Origin: an uncultured bacterium
GTDB lineage: Bacteria; Planctomycetota; DG-23; SLPQ01
Direction of reading: 5' to 3'
DNA length: 6,828 nt
Assembly (NCBI GenBank): GCA_937863625.1
Contig: CALMGO010000084.1
Coordinates: 1 to 6,828 of the forward strand
The notes below the pieces were generated by a model. It did not search any database. It was given only the letters and a program-made list of their open reading frames with translations, and had not been told where the DNA came from. The translations under genes and the position numbers were made by a program. Below, in pieces: positions 1-5,848 of the stretch (its first letter is position 1; the number at the start of each line of letters is the position of its first letter).

Positions 1-383
1 AGCGCCTGGAAGATGCCGGCAAGCACGCCGGGGCGGTCGGGGAGGTGGACACGAAGACGCTGGAGCTCCCCGGGGTCGCCGTAGGCCGTAGCGAGCATAC
101 GGCGGCGATTCGTGGCCGCCTCTGCGATCCAGCGCGCGAGCTGACCGCCGTCCTCGGCCGTGAGCGCAGCCTCGAGCTGCTCGATGCGCCGGCGGTGCTC
201 TGCGAGAGCCGCGACGACGGCTTCGCGATTGTCCAGGAAGATGTCGACCCAGATCCGGGGGTTCGCTCCGGCGATGCGCGTCATGTCGCGCAGCGAGCCG
301 CCCGCCGCCTGGAGCGGATCGTGGCCGTCGACCCTCGCTGCACCCGCCTGGTTGAGGAGGACGTTCGCGAGCGCGTGCGGCAT
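1..383 (-). CDS. tyrA: Prephenate dehydrogenase, C-terminal fragment (partial at both ends)
   Basis: TyrA oxidatively decarboxylates prephenate in the cytoplasm on the route to tyrosine. Read on the minus strand from base 383, 127 codons run off the left edge. The start has the helix MPHALANVLLNQ, then GGSLRDMTRIAG (about residues 28-39) and PRIWVDIFLDNR (42-53). These correspond to the family's conserved GGxFRDxTRxA and PRLWxDIxxxN blocks of the helical dimerisation domain. A charged helical stretch follows, then RVHLPDRPGVLAGIF (111-125), the typical first strand and loop of a regulatory ACT domain. The NAD(P)-binding Rossmann half is missing. The codons upstream of 383 read LKKD where the family has a conserved SH before the PH, so homology ends exactly there. 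The frame stays open to about 476 but looks non-coding. GC is about 72%, clearly above the adjoining sequence. The fold of the match suggests an actinobacterial-type enzyme, which is only an impression. It is either a misassembled end or a truncated pseudogene. Confidence 0.85.
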   Translation of the reverse strand, partial: MPHALANVLLNQAGAARVDGHDPLQAAGGSLRDMTRIAGANPRIWVDIFLDNREAVVAALAEHRRRIEQLEAALTAEDGGQLARWIAEAATNRRRMLATAYGDPGELQRLRVHLPDRPGVLAGIFQA

Positions 384-419
384 GTCCTTTTTGAGCGGCG
401 CAAGCGGGCCTTCAGCGCA
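384..419. other. Probable chimeric junction between tyrA fragment and the rest of the contig
   Basis: Recognisable TyrA similarity stops at 383 in mid-domain, and no start codon, ribosome site or insertion-sequence end is visible there. On the plus strand, the sequence from about 384 reads in frame as a basic stretch (FERRKRAF) leading into a transmembrane helix, which looks like a different gene on the opposite strand. Composition changes from about 72% GC to roughly 55% and then below 40% within 120 bases. The exact breakpoint cannot be fixed by eye. A misassembly is the simplest reading, and a genuine recombination scar is the alternative. Confidence 0.6.
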
Positions 420-551
420 ATGGGGGCGCTGGTGCTTGCAGCGTGTTTTCTGATACTGGTGGTTCTGGCGCTGCTTTTACTTTACGTAATCAAAACGCTG
501 GTCGGCATAGATATATTTCCCAACTGGCATTTCAAGAACTGGTGGTCGTGA
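420..551 (+). CDS. Small single-pass membrane peptide or C-terminal remnant of a membrane protein
   Basis: I do not recognise this protein. From the ATG at 420 it is 43 residues. A hydrophobic segment of about 26 residues (2-27, rich in Leu, Val and Ala) is followed by a lysine and an aromatic tail, FPNWHFKNWWS. The same frame is open upstream and places RRKR directly before the helix, which would suit a cytoplasmic N-terminus by the positive-inside rule. There is no convincing ribosome-binding site before 420. Because the sequence just upstream belongs to the tyrA fragment, the real gene probably began further left in its native genome and only the C-terminus survives here. The frame continues back to 45, but that part is antisense to tyrA and should not be annotated as protein. 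The stop is TGA at 549-551, 132 bp before the next gene. Confidence 0.45.
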   Translation: MGALVLAACFLILVVLALLLLYVIKTLVGIDIFPNWHFKNWWS

Positions 552-597
552 AAGACGCTGCGGCGTTGAAAAACGGTCAAAGATGCAACCGCCGCCT

Positions 598-626
598 TTG
601 CCAGGGGTAGTATATAGTGCTATAAT
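598..626 (+). promoter_or_regulatory. Sigma70-type promoter with extended -10
   Basis: TTGCCA at 598-603 matches five of six bases of the -35 consensus. A 17-base spacer leads to a perfect TATAAT at 621-626. TG at 618-619, one base before the hexamer, makes an extended -10. Transcription would begin near 633 and give a leader of about 50 bases before the GTG at 684. It lies in the only AT-rich patch of this intergenic region. Seen directly in the sequence; activity is inferred. Confidence 0.75.
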
Positions 627-674
627 CATACCGACCGGCCGAAAGCAGACGCGCCGGGCCGCGGACGCATATCC

Positions 675-678
675 GGAG
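675..678 (+). promoter_or_regulatory. Ribosome-binding site deciding the GTG start at 684
   Basis: GGAG sits five bases before GTG 684-686. It supports the GTG as the true start of the coiled-coil membrane protein, because no ATG in this frame lies near it upstream. Confidence 0.65.
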
Positions 679-683
679 ACAAA

Positions 684-1505
684 GTGAACAACGATCGCCA
701 ACTCAGAAAACTCCACACGGCAGTGACGGCGCAGTTTACGGCAAGCGCGGCCCTCATCATTTTCTGGAGCCTCTACGAGGCTCATCTCGACTGGTGGGCG
801 GTATTCTCCATCAGCGCACACGGCATAGTGATAGTCTTTCTCGGCGTGCTGATTTACGGATTTGCGGTCTTTCGCGGCGCGGTGGGCGAACGCATCGAGG
901 CTGAACATCCGCTCTCGGGCTCGGTATATTACCGGTTTTTCTACGTGCTTGTGCCTATTCTTGGGGGGATTGCCGTCGGGAGCGATTACCTTTTGGGCGC
1001 CGGCCCGCTTGAAGCGGTCAGGGGTATTGCGCTTGGAACGGTGCTGAGCGCATACGTGGTATGGCTATTTGTCGATCCGGCCCTGGGGATGATAGAGTCG
1101 GCTCTGCCGGAGAGCAGGCGTTTGAGGGCAGAGCGACTGGCCGCGCAGAGGGCCAAGCGCGAGGCGCTTCGTACGACCAAGAAGAGGCTTCTCGATGAGA
1201 TACGCGCGAAGCACCGGGAGGTTCTCGATGGGCTTCGGGAGTTAATCGAGGAGCGCGAGCGCGAGCTTGCCGAACTTCTGGCCGCCACAGACAGCAATCC
1301 GGCCGAGGGAGCCAACAGAGGCGCGCTGGTGGCGCTTGAAATCTGGCAGGCGGGCGGGATGGCGTCGCTCAGGGAGTTGTACACAGGCGTGGTCGAAAGG
1401 TTTGAGGGCGACCGACGCAGGTGGTATGCCGCGGTACTTGACTACTGGTGGGACGGCGTCGGCGACTGGAAACGCCGCGAGCACGATGCGGCAAGCGCAG
1501 CATGA
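684..1505 (+). CDS. Four-helix membrane protein with cytoplasmic coiled-coil tail, family unrecognised
   Basis: 273 residues starting at GTG, with GGAG five bases upstream and a strong promoter before it. I cannot assign a family. Four hydrophobic segments are visible at about 13-32, 38-63, 83-103 and 112-134. Positive residues before the first helix (RQLRK), between helices two and three (FRGAVGER) and after the fourth (RRLRAERL) place both termini in the cytoplasm. Residues 144-201 are highly charged, Ala/Leu/Glu/Arg-rich and predicted by eye to form a long coiled coil (for example LRELIEERERELAELL). A final block of about 60 residues (212-268) is rich in tryptophan and tyrosine (VLDYWWDGVGDW) and looks folded. 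No catalytic motif is evident, so a structural or sensory membrane role is possible but unproven. The gene appears monocistronic and converges on the TPR gene, whose overlong frame runs antisense through its last 137 bp. Its coding-like composition continues to the TGA at 1503-1505, so this frame is the genuine one in the overlap. Confidence 0.8.
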   Translation: MNNDRQLRKLHTAVTAQFTASAALIIFWSLYEAHLDWWAVFSISAHGIVIVFLGVLIYGFAVFRGAVGERIEAEHPLSGSVYYRFFYVLVPILGGIAVGSDYLLGAGPLEAVRGIALGTVLSAYVVWLFVDPALGMIESALPESRRLRAERLAAQRAKREALRTTKKRLLDEIRAKHREVLDGLRELIEERERELAELLAATDSNPAEGANRGALVALEIWQAGGMASLRELYTGVVERFEGDRRRWYAAVLDYWWDGVGDWKRREHDAASAA

Positions 1506-4500
1506 AGAACTGACCCGCCACGCCTGCGCGCCTGTGGCGCCATAAGCAGCCAACGCCGTTCTGCTGAGGAACTACGGTCTGGCCCGTCAATTGAGTCACG
1601 AGCGCAAGGGCGCGCTGCCTGTCTTCAGCGGCAAGACCCGGCATCGTGCGGCTGCGTATGAGAGAGGCCTTCAGCATCTCTACGGCCGCCTGAGTCATCC
1701 CCTTGTCGACGAGAACCTCCCCCAGATGCAAACGCGCGGTGGCGAGGTTTCGCGAGTTGACGGGTGAAAGCCTTATCGCCTCACGCAACTCCCTTTCGGC
1801 ATCATCAAGACGCCCAAGACGCCGATATATGACACCCCGCGTGTCGATCAACTCCACGAACTCCGGGTATTTCGCCCGACCGCGATCCGCCAGGCGCAAG
1901 GCTTCGGCGAGGCGGGAGCCCCCGTCGTCGAGGAGCCATGCAAGGTTATTAAGTGCAACAGGATTATCCGGAGATGTCGCGAGTATTTCGCGGTACTTTA
2001 CCTCGGCCTTCTCATTATTGCCGAGGGACTGCTGAGCTGCGCCGACGGCGAGACGAACACGGAACTCATCCGGGAAAGTGGCCAGTGCGCTCTCGAGTAT
2101 GACGAGAGCCGCATTTTGAACGGCTTGGTTCCTGAGGTTAATCGAGGGGTCATCGGAGACGCTGGCGGCCACCTCCAACATGGCTTCGGCTGCAAGCACA
2201 AGCGTACGCGCGTCATCGGGATGAGCCTTGTGCCAGGCGATCACGGCGGCCTTGGCCTCCTCGATCCGGCCGGCGCCAGCAAGCATAGACGCAAGTGATA
2301 TTGACGGCTTGGGGTCGTCGGGCGAAGCCGCCGCGGCCTTTTCGACTCGTGCGATGGCCTCGTCAGTTTTGCCCTGAAGGAGAAGAACGTCAGCGGCGGC
2401 CAGTTCAAGCGCGACCACATCGCGCGCGGCGGCCACATCAAGCATGCGGTCTATCATTGAGACCGCCTTATCATAGTCATTTGTTTCCCTGTAAGCCGAA
2501 GCGAGTGCAAGGCCGGCGGCAATGTCACCCGGGTTTTCATCCCACAGGCTTTTGAGTGTGGTGACGGCAAGGGCGGGCCATCGCACTCTCTCGGCTGCGG
2601 CCTTCTGGAGCAGCAGCAACCGCTTCTGAGTGTCGTCAGGGTCACCCGCCATGGCTCTCGAAATCGCCTCAAGCGCGCTGTCCGGCTGCCCCTCGAAAAG
2701 GGCCGCCTGAGCGAGAAGCGACCATGCCTCAACCGAGGCGGGATCGCGGAGGGTAACGCCGGTGAGAATGGTGCGCGCGGCGGCAAGAGACTCTTCGGTG
2801 GCGCGGGAAATGAGTCGTCTGGCCTTGAAGATGTTCAGGTCCGCGTCGCCTGGATTGGCGGCAAGCGTTTTTTCAAGCAAAGTGTCCGCGGACGCCCGAA
2901 CGGCGGGATCGTCGCTCTGGGAGTACAGTCGCACGGCTCTAAGCGCCGTGGCGGGGTTATTGGAATCGAGCTTGAGCGCTTTCTCAATCGCCTCGACGGC
3001 TTTCGCAGTCATCTTGCGAGCCGCGAAGAAGTCCGCCAAGAGCATCCAGCTGCGCGGATTATCGGGCTCAATGGAAGCGATCTTTTCATAGTCAGCCTGC
3101 GCCTGGTCAAGCCTGCCGAGGGCCGCCAACAGCCGCCCCCTGAAGAAATACGCCCCTACGGAGGCATCCTTTTCAACGAATCTGTTGCAGACGGTCATAG
3201 CCTCGTCGACCTTCCCCTCGCGAAGCAGGAGGTCCACGCGAGCCATGGCGACGGCAGTATCCGAGGCATCGAGTCCATCGAGAATTGTCCGGGCGCCTGC
3301 GAAGTCCTTCTGCCTCATCTTGAGGTTTGCGAGGAAGATATTGAGAGACGTGTTGTCCGGCTCGACGGCGAGCATTTCCTCGGTTGTCGCTATGGCTTGA
3401 CCAACCTGGCCAAGACGAACCTGTTGTCCAAGCTTCAAACCTGAGAGGCTCTTCTTGTCCACTCCGCGGCGTGCGGCCTCGTCAAGTATCTTACCGGCGT
3501 CGTCGAGGTTATTACTTCTCTGAAGGGCGTTTACGAGGTAAAAAACCACCTCCGGCGCCGACGGCTCCTGAAGGTACGCCTTGCGATATGCTTCGACGGC
3601 AAGATTGAGCCGGCCGGCCTTTTCCTCGGCCACCCCGAGCAGTATAAGGCTGTAGAGGTCGCGCGGGTCCGTGCGGATGTTGCTCTCCAGAAGCCCGGTG
3701 ATATCGGCCAAGTGCGTCTTCCACTCCGGCGAAGCCAGCCAGATGCGCGCCTGCTGATATTTCCAGCGGAACCCGTCCTCGCCTTCTATGGCCTTTATCT
3801 CACCAACGAGTTTCTCCGCTTCGGTTATGCCGGACTCGTCGAGAAGACTAATGAGCATGAACCGCGACGATACGTCGGAAGGGTCGGAGGCGGCGAGATC
3901 CCGCAGAATCCTCTGCGCCTCTTTCACGTTGCCCGACCGCCTGTAGAGACCGGCCAGAAGCATGCGAAGGCGCGGCACGTCGGAGAGGTCCACCCGGCTG
4001 ACAGCCGCCGTCACTACGGCAAGGGCCTCGGTATCGGAGCCAAGGCGCGTGAGAAGGTCGGCAAGAAACTCAACGGGCTCAGAGCTTTTGGGGTAATCAT
4101 CAATGACACGTCGCACAAGTGCGACAGCCTCGTCGGTGCGTCCGTCGCTGTAAAGCAGCTGCGCTTCGAGCAGGAGCCCCTGGCGACGGGTATCGGGGTC
4201 GGCCTGGAGGCTGGCTGCGAGCTGACGAGTCTCCGCAGTGTCCCCCCGCAGTTGCGAGATGTCCGCGGCAAGAAGGCTTATCATGCGGCTATCCGGCGCC
4301 GCCTTGCGCAGAGCGGCCAGTTCAGAGTCTATTTGCTTCCAGACATCGGCTCCGCTTTGCTCGGAGACGGCCACGTGGGCCCTCACATTGAGGTCAATCA
4401 CGCGTGCCTCCATGCTGGCGCCGTTGAGTTTCAAGGCTTCGGCGCTCTGCAAAGCTGCCTCCCTCCAGCCGCCTTGCTTGGCGAGCGTCCTGGCCAGCGC

Positions 4501-5793
4501 GAGACGGACGTCCGGGGCAGTCGGAAACCGCCCGGCGAGGATTCTCAGTTCACGAACCGAGGCGGGAAGGTCGCCGACGGCCTCATAGGCTTGAGCAAGC
4601 GCCATGCGGACCTGCGGAGAGGTAGTGTCCGCGGCGGCGGCCACCTGCCAACACTTCACCGCTTCCCTGTAATCGCCGCTGGCGCGAGCTATGAGACCCT
4701 GGAAATACGGAATGTCGGGGCGCTTGGGGTCGGCCTCGCGTATCGCGTTCAGAGTCTCACCGGCTTTGTCGTTCTTGCCGGCGAAAATGTAGAGGTCAAT
4801 GGCCGTAGGCATGAAAACGTACGACTGGTCGGCCAGCGAGCGAAGCCCGCGTTCGGCCACCTCGGCAGCCGTTTCGGTAGCGTTGGATGCTTTCGCAACA
4901 GCCGCATAGACACTCCAGAGCGCGAGGAGCTTGTCATCAGCCGCGGCGGCGGATTCCAACTGGTCGACGGCGCCTTTGAAATCGCCAAGGTCAAGAAGGC
5001 GCGCGGCAAGCGCCACCCTAGTCGAGGGGTTGGCAAGATCGAGGGAGCGAGCAACATCTATCTCTCTTGCGGCCTCGTCGCGCGCGTCCTGGGACGCCGA
5101 CGACCTCTGAAGATACGCGGCAAGCGCTATGTGCGCATCGGCGCTTTGAGGATTTCTTGCAACGGCGGACCTCAAGACTTCAAGCGGCGATCCCAACACC
5201 TCTTCTGGGCGGGACCGCATGAGTTCCGCGAGCCGCTGATATGCGGCTATTGATCCGGGATAGTCCGCGATCACTTTCCGGAACTGCTCAGCCGCTTCGG
5301 GGATTTTACCCGTCATCGCGAGACACATGGCAAGTATCTGCCTGGCGCCGGGGTCGTCCGCCGCTGCCAGGCGCGTCTCAAGCACCGGGATCGCATCGCC
5401 GGCGATTCCCAACTGCAGATAAATCTGGGAAACGCGGTCAGCCGCCTCAGGGTTACCAGGCTCAATCGTCAATGCCCTGCGGTATGCGTTCACAGCCTGC
5501 TGAACGTTTTGTATCTTTTGGGGCTGTATGTGCAACTGGGCGTCGGCATACTTGAGGGTGGCGTCGACGTCCTGCCTGTGGACTGAAATATAGCGGCCCA
5601 GGTCCCGGCTGGCAGCGGTCCAATCGCGAGCTTCGTATGCCTTCATGCCGATTTCATAGGAGCGCGTCGCCATATAAGTGCGGCGCCACTGTCTGAGACC
5701 ATATAGAGTGCCGCCGAGCACGACGAGGCCCATTAGCAACACTACGATCAGTTTCCAGTTGAAACGCCCCACAGGCTTGCTTTTCGCATCCAT
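1369..5793 (-). CDS. Giant membrane-anchored TPR protein, PrsT-like, probable exopolysaccharide assembly or export factor
   Basis: 1474 residues from the ATG at 5793, chosen because AAGGGG lies six bases upstream; an in-frame start at 5886 would overlap the preceding gene and adds implausible sequence. Residues 13-33 (KLIVVLLMGLVVLGG onward) form a single membrane anchor with basic residues on both sides. From about residue 45 to 1400 the protein is continuous helical repeat with TPR signatures, such as AVNAYRRALTIEPGNPEA (100-117) and the closing block ALNNLAWLL...RRLGRLDDAERELREAIRLSP (from 1280). About 40 units of 34 residues would fit. Family knowledge: such proteins scaffold protein-protein contacts, and TPR proteins of the PrsT type (usually about 900 residues) accompany exopolysaccharide loci. 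It lies 55 bp downstream of a sugar transferase on the same strand, so co-transcription is likely. The natural C-terminus seems to be near residue 1411 (base about 1561). The last 63 residues are Arg/Pro/Ser-rich, lack TPR character and are antisense to the convergent gene, which suggests a lost stop or an indel. Confidence 0.85.
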   Translation of the reverse strand: MDAKSKPVGRFNWKLIVVLLMGLVVLGGTLYGLRQWRRTYMATRSYEIGMKAYEARDWTAASRDLGRYISVHRQDVDATLKYADAQLHIQPQKIQNVQQAVNAYRRALTIEPGNPEAADRVSQIYLQLGIAGDAIPVLETRLAAADDPGARQILAMCLAMTGKIPEAAEQFRKVIADYPGSIAAYQRLAELMRSRPEEVLGSPLEVLRSAVARNPQSADAHIALAAYLQRSSASQDARDEAAREIDVARSLDLANPSTRVALAARLLDLGDFKGAVDQLESAAAADDKLLALWSVYAAVAKASNATETAAEVAERGLRSLADQSYVFMPTAIDLYIFAGKNDKAGETLNAIREADPKRPDIPYFQGLIARASGDYREAVKCWQVAAAADTTSPQVRMALAQAYEAVGDLPASVRELRILAGRFPTAPDVRLALARTLAKQGGWREAALQSAEALKLNGASMEARVIDLNVRAHVAVSEQSGADVWKQIDSELAALRKAAPDSRMISLLAADISQLRGDTAETRQLAASLQADPDTRRQGLLLEAQLLYSDGRTDEAVALVRRVIDDYPKSSEPVEFLADLLTRLGSDTEALAVVTAAVSRVDLSDVPRLRMLLAGLYRRSGNVKEAQRILRDLAASDPSDVSSRFMLISLLDESGITEAEKLVGEIKAIEGEDGFRWKYQQARIWLASPEWKTHLADITGLLESNIRTDPRDLYSLILLGVAEEKAGRLNLAVEAYRKAYLQEPSAPEVVFYLVNALQRSNNLDDAGKILDEAARRGVDKKSLSGLKLGQQVRLGQVGQAIATTEEMLAVEPDNTSLNIFLANLKMRQKDFAGARTILDGLDASDTAVAMARVDLLLREGKVDEAMTVCNRFVEKDASVGAYFFRGRLLAALGRLDQAQADYEKIASIEPDNPRSWMLLADFFAARKMTAKAVEAIEKALKLDSNNPATALRAVRLYSQSDDPAVRASADTLLEKTLAANPGDADLNIFKARRLISRATEESLAAARTILTGVTLRDPASVEAWSLLAQAALFEGQPDSALEAISRAMAGDPDDTQKRLLLLQKAAAERVRWPALAVTTLKSLWDENPGDIAAGLALASAYRETNDYDKAVSMIDRMLDVAAARDVVALELAAADVLLLQGKTDEAIARVEKAAAASPDDPKPSISLASMLAGAGRIEEAKAAVIAWHKAHPDDARTLVLAAEAMLEVAASVSDDPSINLRNQAVQNAALVILESALATFPDEFRVRLAVGAAQQSLGNNEKAEVKYREILATSPDNPVALNNLAWLLDDGGSRLAEALRLADRGRAKYPEFVELIDTRGVIYRRLGRLDDAERELREAIRLSPVNSRNLATARLHLGEVLVDKGMTQAAVEMLKASLIRSRTMPGLAAEDRQRALALVTQLTGQTVVPQQNGVGCLWRHRRAGVAGQFFMLRLPHRARGVSSRRRRPTSSQVPRHTTCVGRPQTFRPRLCTTP
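1516..1539. terminator. Inverted repeat between convergent genes, possible bidirectional terminator
   Basis: CGCCAC at 1516-1521 pairs perfectly with GTGGCG at 1534-1539 around a 12-base loop. It sits just after the stop of the plus-strand gene and close to where the TPR homology ends on the other strand. No T-tract follows on either strand, so intrinsic termination would be weak. The position is the main argument for it. Confidence 0.3.
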
Positions 5794-5799
5794 TCTCAG

Positions 5800-5805
5800 C
5801 CCCTT
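5800..5805 (-). promoter_or_regulatory. Ribosome-binding site deciding the TPR gene start
   Basis: On the minus strand AAGGGG is followed by six bases (CTGAGA) and then ATG at 5793-5791. The two in-frame ATG/GTG-type candidates further upstream (5820 and 5886) lack comparable motifs, so the start at 5793 is preferred. Confidence 0.7.
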
Positions 5806-5848
5806 GCCACGTAAAGCCATAAACGGCCCAAGTGAACGGCCGACACCA

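Noticed and set aside
554..594. Short inverted repeats (ACGC/GCGT and CGGT/ACCG) after the small membrane peptide
   Set aside because: Stems are only about four base pairs. The T-run beside the second is on the strand with no upstream gene, so they are not convincing terminators.
477..908. 143-residue minus-strand frame across the promoter region
   Set aside because: It crosses the promoter and overlaps the start of the well-supported membrane protein on the other strand. No domain or ribosome site is visible.
986..1384. 132-residue Ser/Arg-rich minus-strand frame
   Set aside because: Low-complexity antisense image of the coiled-coil coding region, with no independent support.
3712..5253. 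513-residue open frame on the plus strand
   Set aside because: It lies entirely antisense to the TPR gene, whose protein has consistent TPR repeats. The plus translation has no recognisable domain or hydrophobic pattern and is a by-product of GC-rich codon use.
1561..5793. Possible tandem DNA repeat array or CRISPR-like periodicity in the TPR gene
   Set aside because: The periodicity is at the protein level (34-residue units) with diverged DNA. No identical direct repeats with regular spacers were seen.
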